Assembly (NCBI GenBank): GCA_035303885.1
Contig: DATGRE010000162.1
Coordinates: 1-20,319 of the forward strand
Reading direction: 5' to 3'
DNA length: 20,319 nucleotides
DNA from: Zeimonas sp035303885
GTDB taxonomy: Bacteria; Pseudomonadota; Gammaproteobacteria; Burkholderiales; Burkholderiaceae_E
Positions within the stretch are counted from its first letter, which is position 1. Each line of letters opens with the position of its first letter. The notes under the pieces were generated by a model. The model had not been told where the DNA came from. It was given only the letters and a program-made list of their open reading frames with translations, and made no database searches. Positions 1 through 8,630 of this stretch are shown one piece after another. A program made the translations under genes and the position numbers.

Positions 1-46
1 TGCTCCCTTAGCAGGGGAGTGCCTTCGACCTCTCGGCCACGTCTCC
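1..46 (-). tRNA. tRNA-Ser (anticodon GCU), 5' part only
   Basis: Read on the minus strand, the sequence starts at 46 with an acceptor strand GGAGACG, then TG, a D-arm of the GCCGAGAGG type, and an anticodon arm CTCCC-CTGCTAA-GGGAG. The loop holds the anticodon GCT (complement of 10-12), which reads AGC/AGU serine codons. The gene runs off the left edge after the anticodon stem, so the long variable arm, T-arm and 3' end are not visible. The D-arm and acceptor sequences match the bacterial tRNA-Ser(GCU) pattern. In Burkholderiales, as I recall, this tRNA lies close to lysC, which fits here. Confidence 0.93.
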
Positions 47-90
47 GGGCTTCGAAAGAGAGAACTCGCTCGATGCCGGCTCGGGGGGCG

Positions 91-96
91 ATTGTA
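91..96 (-). promoter_or_regulatory. Candidate -10 box for the tRNA-Ser gene
   Basis: On the minus strand this reads TACAAT, five of six matches to TATAAT, about 45 bp upstream of the tRNA 5' end. That would give a leader of roughly 40 nt, suitable for RNase P trimming. No convincing -35 box is seen at 16-18 bp spacing, so the call rests on the -10 hexamer and its position. Confidence 0.4.
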
Positions 97-195
97 CCGC
101 AGCGAACCCGCCCGACCCGGCTGTTCGACTGTGTTCGATGCCGGGAGCCGCACTTGCTGGCGTTCGGCGCCGCCGACCTGCACGGGAAGACGGAC

Positions 196-885
196 ATGTC
201 ACGTCGCCTGCCCAGCCTCGCCATTGCGCTCCTGTTGGTTTCGCCGATGAGCGCGTGCGGAGGAGGAGGAGGCGGCGGCGACGACGCCGGGGCCGCCACG
301 GGAGGCGGCAACACCGGAGGCGACGGCACGGGCGTTACGCCCGGCATGCAGATCCCGACCGCGCAACTTCCGCCAGGGCCCGCACCCGGCGGTTCCGATC
401 CCTACGTCTGTCGCAACGTCCAGGTGGGCGCGGTGATGCTGGACAACGTATTCGTTCCCGAGGGTGCCACCTGCGCAATGCTCGGCTCGCAAGCCGACGG
501 CACGATCGAGATCGCCCGGGGCGGCTTCCTCGATGCGATCGACGTGCGCGTCGACGGCAACATCCAGGCGGAGGGGGCGGGACACGTGTCGGTGACCCGC
601 CAGAGCTTCGTTGGCGGCTCGATCCAGCTCGAGCAGGGGCAGTCCGCATTCCTGCAAGACGTGCGCGTGACCGGGGACATCCAGCTGTTCTCCAACGCCG
701 GCGCGTTGCGCGCGGAGCGCAACGTGGTCGGCGGCAACATCCAGGTGAACCAGAACACCCGCGGCGTGACGCTCGTCGCGAATTCCGCGACGAACGGCAA
801 TCTCCAGTGCCAGGCCAACCGGCCCGCGCCGACCGGCAGCGGGAACGTCGCAGCGCAGAAGGAGGATCAGTGCAGGACGCTGTGA
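196..885 (+). CDS. Predicted lipoprotein of about 20-residue solenoid-like repeats, function unknown
   Basis: 229 residues. The ATG at 196 is preceded by GGGAAG about 8 nt upstream and gives a good lipoprotein signal: basic start (SRR), hydrophobic stretch 8-17, and a lipobox-like MSAC with Cys21. A seven-glycine run and a Gly/Asp/Thr-rich linker (22-66) follow the cysteine, as in many exported lipoproteins. The rest is periodic: G-x-I/L-x-hydrophobic motifs begin near residues 102, 121, 141, 160, 180 and 201 (GTIE, GNIQ, GSIQ, GDIQ, GNIQ, GNLQ), about one per 20 residues, which suggests the rungs of a beta-solenoid. Four cysteines (72, 93, 205, 226) bracket the repeat region and could form two disulfides. 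Seen: signal, repeats, cysteines. Inferred: surface or periplasmic location and beta-helix fold. No enzyme motif is recognised. It converges with lysC across 21 bp. Confidence 0.8.
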   Translation: MSRRLPSLAIALLLVSPMSACGGGGGGGDDAGAATGGGNTGGDGTGVTPGMQIPTAQLPPGPAPGGSDPYVCRNVQVGAVMLDNVFVPEGATCAMLGSQADGTIEIARGGFLDAIDVRVDGNIQAEGAGHVSVTRQSFVGGSIQLEQGQSAFLQDVRVTGDIQLFSNAGALRAERNVVGGNIQVNQNTRGVTLVANSATNGNLQCQANRPAPTGSGNVAAQKEDQCRTL

Positions 886-906
886 GGCACCGAAACGGCG
901 CCCGCC

Positions 907-1416
907 CTACTCCGCGATCGTCTCGGTGCCCGTGCGCGGCTTGTCGAGCCCGAAGGCCTTGTGCAGCGCGCGCACGGCGAGCTCCATGTACTTGTCCTCG
1001 ATGATCACCGAGATCTTGATCTCGCTGGTCGAGATCATCTGGATGTTGATGCCTTCCTCGGACAGCGTCTTGAACATCAGGCTGGCGACGCCGACGTGCG
1101 AACGCATGCCGATGCCGACCACCGAGACCTTCGCGATCTTCGGGTCGCCGATGATCTCCTTGGCACCGATCTCGTCCTTCACCTTCGCGTTCAGCACATC
1201 GATCGCACGCTGAAGCTCGGGCGCCTGCACGGTGAACGAGAAGTCGGTGGTGCCGTCGACGCTCTGGTTCTGGATGATCATGTCGACGTCGATGTTCGCG
1301 TCGGCGATCGCACCGAGGATCTGGTAGGCGATGCCCGGCCGGTCGGGCACCCGCGTGATCGTGATCTTCGCCTCGTCGCGGTTGAACGCGATGCCCGAGA
1401 TGACGGCCTGCTCCAT
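907..1416 (-). CDS. Probable aspartokinase beta subunit from an in-frame internal start of lysC
   Basis: 169 residues if translated from the ATG at complement 1414-1416, codon 257 of lysC. The start is preceded on the minus strand by GAGGAAG (GAGGA at 1427-1431), which puts the ATG about 8-10 nt downstream. The product begins MEQAVISG and contains only the two ACT domains. In Corynebacterium glutamicum and Bacillus subtilis, lysC is known to make alpha2beta2 enzymes by in-frame initiation, and the Corynebacterium beta chain starts at the equivalent MEEAV position, with a similar length. That this organism uses the start is inferred from the motif and the homology. Confidence 0.5.
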   Translation of the reverse strand: MEQAVISGIAFNRDEAKITITRVPDRPGIAYQILGAIADANIDVDMIIQNQSVDGTTDFSFTVQAPELQRAIDVLNAKVKDEIGAKEIIGDPKIAKVSVVGIGMRSHVGVASLMFKTLSEEGINIQMISTSEIKISVIIEDKYMELAVRALHKAFGLDKPRTGTETIAE

Positions 1417-2184
1417 TTCCGGATCTTCCTCGAAGGTGATCAACGTGCCCGATTTCGCCTCGATCTCGACCGGGATGTCCGGCGGCGTGAGGCTCGACAG
1501 CACGCGTGTCCTGACCTTGTACTTGCCGGCGAACTCCACCGAGCGGATCTGCAGCACCTTGGAGCCGAGGCTCGCCATCTCGAGCATCTCCTCGAAGGTG
1601 ACGCGCTCGAGCCGTCGCGCCTCCGGGACGATGCGCGGATCGGTGGTGTAGACGCCGTCCACGTCGGTGTAGATCAGGCTCTCGTCGGCCTTCAGTGCGG
1701 CCGCCACCGTCACCGCCGAGGTGTCGGAGCCGCCGCGTCCGAGCGTGGTGATGTTGCCGTCGGCATCGACGCCCTGGAAGCCGGTGATGATGACGACGCG
1801 GCCCGCGTCGAGATCCTTGCGAACCCGTGTGTCGTCGATCGAGACGATGCGCGCCTTCGTGAAAGCGCTGTCGGTGCGGATCGGCACCTGCCATCCGGCG
1901 TAGCTGATCGCGTCGATGCCGAGCGACTTCAGCGCCATCGCGAGCAGCCCCACCGAGACCTGCTCTCCGGTGGCGGCGATCATGTCGAGCTCGCGCCGAT
2001 CGGGCTGCGGCTGGATCTCGCGCGCAAGCGCGAGCAGGCGGTTCGTCTCGCCGGCCATCGCCGACGGCACGACGACGATCCGATGACCGGCTTCGCGCCA
2101 GGTGGCGACGCGACGGGCGACGTTGCGGATGCGCTCGACCGAGCCCATCGAAGTGCCGCCGTACTTGTGAACGATCAGGGCCAT
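907..2184 (-). CDS. lysC: Aspartate kinase (lysine/threonine/methionine pathway)
   Basis: 425 residues. Aspartokinase phosphorylates L-aspartate in the cytoplasm, the first step toward lysine, threonine, methionine and diaminopimelate. The start ATG at 2184 gives the family N-terminus with the nucleotide-binding KYGGTS at residues 7-12. Further on are TGFQG and a GRGGSDTSA substrate-binding segment, followed by two ACT regulatory domains over about residues 265-425. The length and tandem ACT domains fit the feedback-inhibited LysC type of Pseudomonas, Bacillus and Corynebacterium. Met257 lies exactly where the separately translated beta subunit of those enzymes begins and has its own ribosome-binding-like sequence (see the entry at 907-1416). 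It is the last gene of the minus-strand block, 47 bp after tilS. Confidence 0.97.
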   Translation of the reverse strand: MALIVHKYGGTSMGSVERIRNVARRVATWREAGHRIVVVPSAMAGETNRLLALAREIQPQPDRRELDMIAATGEQVSVGLLAMALKSLGIDAISYAGWQVPIRTDSAFTKARIVSIDDTRVRKDLDAGRVVIITGFQGVDADGNITTLGRGGSDTSAVTVAAALKADESLIYTDVDGVYTTDPRIVPEARRLERVTFEEMLEMASLGSKVLQIRSVEFAGKYKVRTRVLSSLTPPDIPVEIEAKSGTLITFEEDPEMEQAVISGIAFNRDEAKITITRVPDRPGIAYQILGAIADANIDVDMIIQNQSVDGTTDFSFTVQAPELQRAIDVLNAKVKDEIGAKEIIGDPKIAKVSVVGIGMRSHVGVASLMFKTLSEEGINIQMISTSEIKISVIIEDKYMELAVRALHKAFGLDKPRTGTETIAE

Positions 2185-3648
2185 CCCGCTACCCGGTAGG
2201 CGCGCGCCGCAGCGGCGCAAAAGGCTTGCGATTATACGGGAGGCGCCGGGCCGCGAAGGCGGGCGCGCGGATCGTCCGGGTCGTCGAAACGCCAGTCGAT
2301 CTCGATGCGCGCGGCGTCGCCGACGTCGCCGTGCGCGCCGCGATCCATGCCGATGCCGGCCACGTACAGCAGCGCCTCGCCGGCGTGCAACGCCGGCAGC
2401 CGCCGCCGCAGATGCGGGGCGATTCCACGCTCCTGGAACAGGTTCTTCAGCGTGCGGCTCGGCCCTTGCGCGCGCGGCCGCAGGCGCTGCGCGCCGCGCG
2501 CCGCACGCACCTCGAGCGGCTGGGCGGCGAGCCAGCCGGCGGCCGGCGCATCGGTGCGCGCCGTCGGCACGAAGCGCAGCGACCCGCCCCATCCGGGGAC
2601 CGCGATCTCGCGCTCGCCGCGCCAGCGAAACGTGAAGGCCGGCGGCGCAGCGTCGGCGTCGTCGGCCGTCTCGCGCACCTCGATCCGGTCGCGGTACCGA
2701 AGAAAACGCCAACGCCCGTGCACGATCCGGGCGTGCGCCGACTCGCCGAGCAGCATCTGCGCGATCCACTGCGCCAGGCGAGCGCGGCCCGGCATCGGCG
2801 CGCCGAGCGAGTCGAACCAGGCACGCACCGCACGAGCGCGACGTGCAGGCGGCAGAGCGGCGAGCGCACGTCGATCGATCGAGCGAGCGCCCGGCGCGAC
2901 GCCCGACTCGCGCAGGTCGCGCTCGGCCAGCTCGCGCAGCGCCTCGCCGGCCTCTCGCAGCCATTGCGCCGACCGAAGCGCGTTCTCGTGCAGCGACGGT
3001 GCGATCCGCTCGAGCTCGGGGATCACGCGCGTGCGCAGCGCGACGCGCAGCAGGCTCTCGTCCTCGTTCATCGGATCGTCGATCCAGGCGAGACGTCGCT
3101 CGCGCGCGCAGGCGACGATGCGCTCGCGACGGATCGACAGCAGCGGCCGCAACAGCCATCCGCCGGCGCGCCGCTCGCCCGCGCGCATTCCGGCGAGCGC
3201 CTCGGGCGCGCTGCCGCGCGCCAGGCGCATCAGCATCGTCTCGAGCTGATCGTCGGCGTTGTGCGCGACGAGCAGTGCGACGGCTCCGGCCCGCGACACC
3301 GCGCTCCACAGCGCCGCATAGCGCGCATCGCGCGCCCACGCTTCGACGTTGATGCCGGCCCTCGACGGCGGATCGAGGCGCGTGACACCGAAGCGCACGC
3401 CGAGGCGTTGCGCCTCGCGCTCGCAATGCAGGCTCCAGTCGTCTGCCTGCGGCTGCAGGCCGTGGTGCACATGCCAGGCGACGACCGACTCGCCCGCGCG
3501 GCACCGCGCGACGGCGTCGAGCAGCACGGTGGAATCGACGCCGCCGCTGAAGCCGACGACGATCGGCGCGGTCGGGTCGAAGCGGTGCAGCGACGCACGC
3601 ACCGCGTCGAGCACCTCGGCGGATGCGCCCGCGGAAGGCGCCGTTCGC

Positions 3649-4616
<968 letters not shown>

Positions 4617-4617
<1 letters not shown>

Positions 4618-5240
4618 CAGTACTCCACCGGCAACGGATCCTGCACGCGCCACAGGTACCAGGTGGCCACCGTGCGCCACGGTCGCCACGCCTCGCCGAT
4701 CTCGACCGCCTCGGCGCGCGTGATCGGCTGCCCCTCCCGGTACTGGGTCGCGATGCCGCGCAACAGGCCGACATCGTCCAGCGGATAGACGTCGGGTCGC
4801 AGCAGGTTGAAGATCAGGAACATCTCGGCCGTCCAGCGGCCGATGCCGCGCACGGCGCACAGCTCGTCGATGATCGCGTCGTCGTCGAGCAACGGCCAGC
4901 GCGCGGGGTCGATCTCGCCCGAGCGGAAATGTCCGGCGAGGTCCTTCAGGTACTCGGCCTTGCGCTCCGACAGTCCGCATCGGCGCAGCGTCGTCATCCG
5001 CATCCGCGAGACGCGCAGCGGCACGACGCCCTCGGCACCGCAGGCGGCCACGAAACGGTTCCACACCGACTGCGCGGCCTTCACCGAGATCTGCTGGCCG
5101 ACGATCGAGCGGGCGAGCGTCTGGAACGGATCGCCGCGCGAGACGAGATGACCGCCGCAGCGAACGATGATGCGTCCCATCGTCGCGTCGTTGCGCGCGA
5201 GCGTCGCGCAGGCCTCGTCCCAATAGCGGGGCTTGGACAT
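4617..5240 (-). CDS. AlkA-type DNA-3-methyladenine glycosylase (HhH-GPD family)
   Basis: 207 residues. Such enzymes remove alkylated bases (3-methyladenine and related lesions) in the first step of base excision repair. Visible are SIVGQQISVKAAQSVWNRF near residues 45-63, the helix-hairpin-helix LCAVRGIGRWTAEM at 127-140, and the aspartate-bearing segment YPLDDVGLLRG at 152-161, where Asp155/156 corresponds to the catalytic Asp of AlkA. It lacks AlkA's N-terminal domain, so it is the short form found beside accA in many betaproteobacteria. Only 2 bp separate it from the upstream gene, and GAGG abuts the ATG, so translation probably relies on coupling. It ends in a one-base overlap with accA. 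Confidence 0.9.
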
Positions 5241-5242
5241 CC

Positions 5243-6262
5243 TCAATGCGACTGCAGCGGCAGGTTGAACAGCAGGTTCTGCGGCTTCATCCGCAGCACG
5301 CCCGACTCGTCGGCGGCGACCGCGAGGTACACCGGCTTGGCGGCGACGCGCGGATCCTGGTCCTGCAGGCGTTCGAAATCGAGCCGCATCAGCAGCAGCA
5401 GCCGGCGATGCTCGTCGGGCTCGAGCCCTTCGCCTCGGTAGAGCTTGTCGAGCAGCACGCTCGACTGCGCATCGAGCCCGACGTGCCAGCGCCAGCGCGA
5501 ATCGTCGATGGCCGCCACGCTCGCCACGCGCACGTCGATGCCGAGCAGATGCCCGACCCAGCGGCGGATCAGCTCGCACAGCCGCTGCGCACCGGGGCGT
5601 CCGTGCCCGATCTCGACGGCGTAGTCGTGCCGCTCGTCGCGCCCGAAATAGGCATCGGCGTTCGACGCGTCGAGCACCTCGAGATCGATGTTCGAGCCGA
5701 TGCTCGCCTGCGCGAGCAGCCTGCCGAGGCTGCCGCCCGCCGAACCCGCGGCGCGCGCCTCGACCGTCTCGCGGTCGGCGAGCACGACGCGCCCGCCCTC
5801 GAGCGCGACGCGCTGCTCGCGAAACCACAGCTCGGCCACGCGCAACATCAGGCCGTCCTCGCAGTCGGCGAGCATGTGATGGACGATGATCTGCGCGAGC
5901 TGCTCGACGAAGAGCGGTGGCACGTCGATGCGCCCGCGCGACTGCGCGTCGGCGAAGGTCGCCACGTAGGCCGCCTGCAGGTTCGGCGATGCCAGCAGCC
6001 GGTCGCGATGGCGCAGGAACAGCCTCCAGTTCTCGCGGACGTCCGGATCGGCGATCGCCTCGATCTCCGAGGCGTCGACCGCGCGGCGCGGCGCTTCGTG
6101 CAATCGGGCGTGCAGCGCGCGCTCGGCCGCGCACGATTCGTCGACCGGCGCGAGCTCTCCGCGCGCGAGATACGCGCGCAGGAACGCGTCGCTCGGGTGC
6201 AGCCCGCCGTGCTCGTCGACGTCGAGCAGCGCGAGCCCGGAGCGGATCCAGAACGGTCTCAT
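5243..6262 (-). CDS. DUF6352-like protein of unknown function
   Basis: 339 residues. The N-terminal pattern (FWIRSGLALLDVDEHGGLHPSDAFLRAYL, later PVDESCAAERALHARL and ADPDVRENWRLFLRHRDRLL) matches what I recall of the proteobacterial DUF6352 family; this was not checked by search. No signal peptide, membrane segment or catalytic motif is evident. The protein is mixed alpha/beta in appearance, with many charged residues and a conserved-looking LYRGEGLEPDEHRRLLLLMRLDFERLQ segment near the C-terminus. It lies 25 bp after cysS and 2 bp before the glycosylase, so it is almost certainly co-transcribed with both. The context suggests a cytoplasmic housekeeping role but nothing more specific. Confidence 0.8.
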   Translation of the reverse strand: MRPFWIRSGLALLDVDEHGGLHPSDAFLRAYLARGELAPVDESCAAERALHARLHEAPRRAVDASEIEAIADPDVRENWRLFLRHRDRLLASPNLQAAYVATFADAQSRGRIDVPPLFVEQLAQIIVHHMLADCEDGLMLRVAELWFREQRVALEGGRVVLADRETVEARAAGSAGGSLGRLLAQASIGSNIDLEVLDASNADAYFGRDERHDYAVEIGHGRPGAQRLCELIRRWVGHLLGIDVRVASVAAIDDSRWRWHVGLDAQSSVLLDKLYRGEGLEPDEHRRLLLLMRLDFERLQDQDPRVAAKPVYLAVAADESGVLRMKPQNLLFNLPLQSH

Positions 6263-6287
6263 CGAACGGGGGAGAAGCCGCACGCGC

Positions 6288-7688
6288 TCACGCACGCCTC
6301 CACGTCGTCCCGCCCGGGGTGTCCTCGAGCACGATGCCGCGCTCGGCGAGCGCGTCGCGGATCCGGTCGGCCTCGTCGTAGCGCCTCGCCTTCTTCGCCT
6401 CGGCGCGCAACGCGATCTGCGCCTCGATCTGCGCATCGTCGAGCGCCGCTTCGCGCTGCGCCCCCCTTCCGTGCAGGCCGCTGCGGCGCACTTCCTCCGG
6501 GTCGCGCTGGAGCAGTCCGAGCACGCCGCCGAGCGCGCGCAGCAGGCGCTCGAGCGCCGGCCTGCGCGCGCGGTTCAGCTCGGCCGCCAGATCGAACAGC
6601 ACCGCGAGCGCGACCGGCGTGTTGAAATCGTCGTCCATCGCCTCGCGGAAGCGCGCCGCCCACGGGTCGGACCAGTCGATCGGCGCGTCGTCGCCGTCGG
6701 CCGGGCCGCTCAAAGCGCCGTACAGCCGCAGCAGCGCGAGGCGCGCATCCTCGAGATGCGCATCCGAATGATTCAGCGGACTGCGGTAGTGCGCCCGCAG
6801 GATGAACAGGCGCAGCACCTCGGCATCGAACTTCTCCAGCACCTCGCGGATCGTGAAGAAATTGCCGAGCGACTTCGACATCTTCTCGTCGTCGACGCGC
6901 ACGAAGCCGTTGTGCATCCAGTAGCGCACGAAAGTGCAGCCGAGCGCGCCTTCGCTCTGCGCGATCTCGTTCTCGTGGTGCGGGAACAGCAGGTCGGCGC
7001 CGCCCCCGTGGATATCGAGCGTCTTGCCGAGCAGGCTCGTGGCCATCGCCGAGCACTCAATGTGCCATCCGGGACGGCCGTAGCCGTACGGCGACTCCCA
7101 GCGCGCCTCCTCGGGTTCCTCGGGCTTGGCCGCCTTCCACAGCACGAAGTCGAGCGGGTCGCGCTTGTCGTCGTCCACCGAAACCCGCTCGCCAGCGCGC
7201 AGGTCGTCGAGCGACCGGCCCGACAGCCGCCCGTACGCGGGGAAGCGGCGCACGGCGAAATCGACGTCGCCGTCCTCGGTCCGGTAGGCCAGCCCCTTCT
7301 TCTCGAGCAGGTCGATCAGCTTGAGCATCTGGGGGACGTACTGGGTCGCGCGCGGCTCGTGGTCGGGACGCTGCACGCCGAGCGCATCGGCGTCCTCGTG
7401 CATCGCCTGGATGAAGCGTTCGGTGAGCGCGGCGATCGATTCGCCGTTCTCCACGGCGCGGCGGATGATCTTGTCGTCGATGTCCGTGATGTTGCGCACG
7501 TAGGTGACGCGATAGCCGCTGGCACGCAGCCAGCGCTGCACCATGTCGAACACGACGAGCACGCGCGCATGGCCGACGTGGCAATAGTCGTAGACCGTCA
7601 TTCCGCAGACGTACATCCGGACCTTGCCGGGCTCGAGCGGAACGAAGACTTCCTTGCTGCGCGTGAGCGAGTTGTGGATGCGGAGCAT
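6288..7688 (-). CDS. cysS: Cysteinyl-tRNA synthetase
   Basis: 466 residues (E. coli 461). It charges tRNA-Cys with cysteine. The class I signature HVGH is at 37-40 and KMSKS is near residue 268. Zinc ligands are visible as Cys28 in MYVCGMTVYDY, the cysteine of WHIECSAM, and HHENE. Starting at the ATG at 7688 puts this first cysteine at residue 28, as in E. coli. A GTG at 7700 would add four residues (MLRF) and is less likely. No clear Shine-Dalgarno precedes either start, and the leader has strong hairpins. It is the first gene of the minus-strand block and has the divergent TPR gene upstream. Confidence 0.97.
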   Translation of the reverse strand: MLRIHNSLTRSKEVFVPLEPGKVRMYVCGMTVYDYCHVGHARVLVVFDMVQRWLRASGYRVTYVRNITDIDDKIIRRAVENGESIAALTERFIQAMHEDADALGVQRPDHEPRATQYVPQMLKLIDLLEKKGLAYRTEDGDVDFAVRRFPAYGRLSGRSLDDLRAGERVSVDDDKRDPLDFVLWKAAKPEEPEEARWESPYGYGRPGWHIECSAMATSLLGKTLDIHGGGADLLFPHHENEIAQSEGALGCTFVRYWMHNGFVRVDDEKMSKSLGNFFTIREVLEKFDAEVLRLFILRAHYRSPLNHSDAHLEDARLALLRLYGALSGPADGDDAPIDWSDPWAARFREAMDDDFNTPVALAVLFDLAAELNRARRPALERLLRALGGVLGLLQRDPEEVRRSGLHGRGAQREAALDDAQIEAQIALRAEAKKARRYDEADRIRDALAERGIVLEDTPGGTTWRRA

Positions 7689-7717
7689 GAAGCGGAGCAC
7701 CGACCGGAAGAGCCGAC

Positions 7718-7734
7718 GGCGGCGCCGCGCCGCC
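7718..7734. repeat. GC-only hairpin in the cysS leader, start-proximal
   Basis: A perfect 7-bp inverted repeat, GGCGGCG (7718-7724) and CGCCGCC (7728-7734), with a 3-nt loop. In a cysS transcript it would end 29 nt before the ATG. There is no T run on either strand, so it is not an obvious terminator. Such repeats also arise by chance in very GC-rich DNA. Confidence 0.4.
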
Positions 7735-7771
7735 GCCGCGACTGCGCGCCGGCCGCGCCGGGCGATTTCGC

Positions 7772-7797
7772 GGAGCGCCTCGCGGGCGAGGCGCTCC
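7772..7797. repeat. 10-bp perfect inverted repeat between cysS and the TPR gene
   Basis: GGAGCGCCTC (7772-7781) and GAGGCGCTCC (7788-7797) form a perfect 10-bp stem around the loop GCGGGC. It lies in the divergent intergenic region, upstream of the second hairpin at 7718-7734. It is either RNA structure in the cysS leader or a DNA operator. No T run follows on either strand. Confidence 0.55.
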
Positions 7798-7857
7798 CGC
7801 GCTCTGCGCGTCCGCGGCTGCGGTCCGACGGCGCCCGGTGCCGGAGCTTCGATTGGC

Positions 7858-7863
7858 TAGAAT
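7858..7863 (+). promoter_or_regulatory. Candidate -10 box (TAGAAT) for the TPR-ppiA-lpxH group
   Basis: TAGAAT matches TATAAT at five of six positions and faces the TPR gene. No good -35 is seen at 17 bp. It lies only 6 bp before the ATG at 7870, so use of this promoter would imply a leaderless message or a start further downstream. Confidence 0.35.
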
Positions 7864-7869
7864 GCCGGA

Positions 7870-8571
7870 ATGCGATCGAGTATATCAGCAGCGTTGCCGC
7901 GTTCGATCGACGCAAGGCGCGGGCGGGCAACGCCGCGGCTCGCCTGCCGCGTGGCGCTGATCCTCGTCGCGCTCGCCTGCGCGCCGGCGCACGCGCAGAC
8001 CAACCCGGTGCCGCGCTCGGGCAGCGCAGCCGCGCCGTCGCCGCGCGCGGCCGCCGACGCGCTCGAGCAGGCGCGCGCGCTGCTGGCCGAGAATCGCCGC
8101 GACGAAGCGCTCGACCTCCTCGACCGCGCGCTCGCGCAGACGCCGTCGGACGTACGGTTGCGCTTCCAGCGCGGCGTGCTGCTCGCGCAGATGGGCCGCA
8201 CCGACGAGGCGATCGCCGCGTTCGCCGAGCTCACACGGCAGTTCCCGGAGCTGCCCGAACCGCACAACAATCTCGCGGCGCTGCGTGCGCAGCGCGGCGA
8301 GCTCGACCTGGCGCAGGCCGCGCTCGAGGAAGCGCTGCGCGCGCTGCCCACGTATTCGCTGGGGCACGAGAACCTGGGCGACGTGCAGCTGCGGCTCGCC
8401 GAACGCTCGTATCGGCGCGCGCTCGAAGCCGATCCCGGCAACCAGGCGGCACGCGAGAAGCTCGAGCGTACGCGGGAGCTCCTCGCTCGCATCGCCCCCG
8501 CCGCGGCGGCGCCCGATTCCCCCGGCGCGGCCGCCGGCTCGCCCGCAGCCGCCCCGACGGCGTCGCGCTGA
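7870..8571 (+). CDS. Exported tetratricopeptide-repeat protein
   Basis: 233 residues. A basic, fairly long N-region is followed by a hydrophobic stretch (residues 24-38) ending APAHA before Gln43, a likely signal-peptidase I site, so the protein is expected in the periplasm. Residues about 60-200 hold TPR-like helical pairs: ALEQARALLAENRRDEALDLLDRALAQTP, then LRFQRGVLLAQMGRTDEAIAAFAEL, PHNNLAALRAQRGELDLAQAALEEAL and a final YRRALEADPGNQAAREKLER. The C-terminus is Ala/Pro-rich and probably disordered. TPRs bind proteins; the partner is unknown. It stands just before a periplasmic cyclophilin, a pairing seen in related bacteria. The start is uncertain: the candidate -10 lies just upstream of the ATG, and a TTG at 7894 (codon 9) would also leave a signal peptide. 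Confidence 0.85.
   Translation: MRSSISAALPRSIDARRGRATPRLACRVALILVALACAPAHAQTNPVPRSGSAAAPSPRAAADALEQARALLAENRRDEALDLLDRALAQTPSDVRLRFQRGVLLAQMGRTDEAIAAFAELTRQFPELPEPHNNLAALRAQRGELDLAQAALEEALRALPTYSLGHENLGDVQLRLAERSYRRALEADPGNQAAREKLERTRELLARIAPAAAAPDSPGAAAGSPAAAPTASR
7879..7884 (-). promoter_or_regulatory. Candidate -10 box (TATACT) for the cysS operon
   Basis: On the minus strand this reads TATACT, five of six matches to the sigma-70 -10 box. It would give a cysS leader of about 185 nt containing both hairpins noted at 7718-7734 and 7772-7797. The -35 region is not clear. The box lies inside the first codons of the TPR gene as annotated, so the two divergent promoters would overlap. Confidence 0.35.
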
Positions 8572-8630
8572 CGCGGCGCGCGACGTTGCTCCGCTTCCTT
8601 CCCTTCCTTCGTTTCGGGAGTGCACCCACG

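Noticed and set aside
886..906. A terminator between the lipoprotein gene and lysC.
   Set aside because: The 21-bp gap between the convergent stops has no clear stem-loop or T run.
7700..7869. A T-box-like element controlling cysS.
   Set aside because: No T-box consensus sequence is visible, and such elements are not expected upstream of aminoacyl-tRNA synthetase genes in proteobacteria.
8572..8630. Pyrimidine-rich CTTCC repeats before ppiA as a regulatory element.
   Set aside because: Only a short, imperfect run; nothing suggests function beyond the GGGAG ribosome-binding site at its end.
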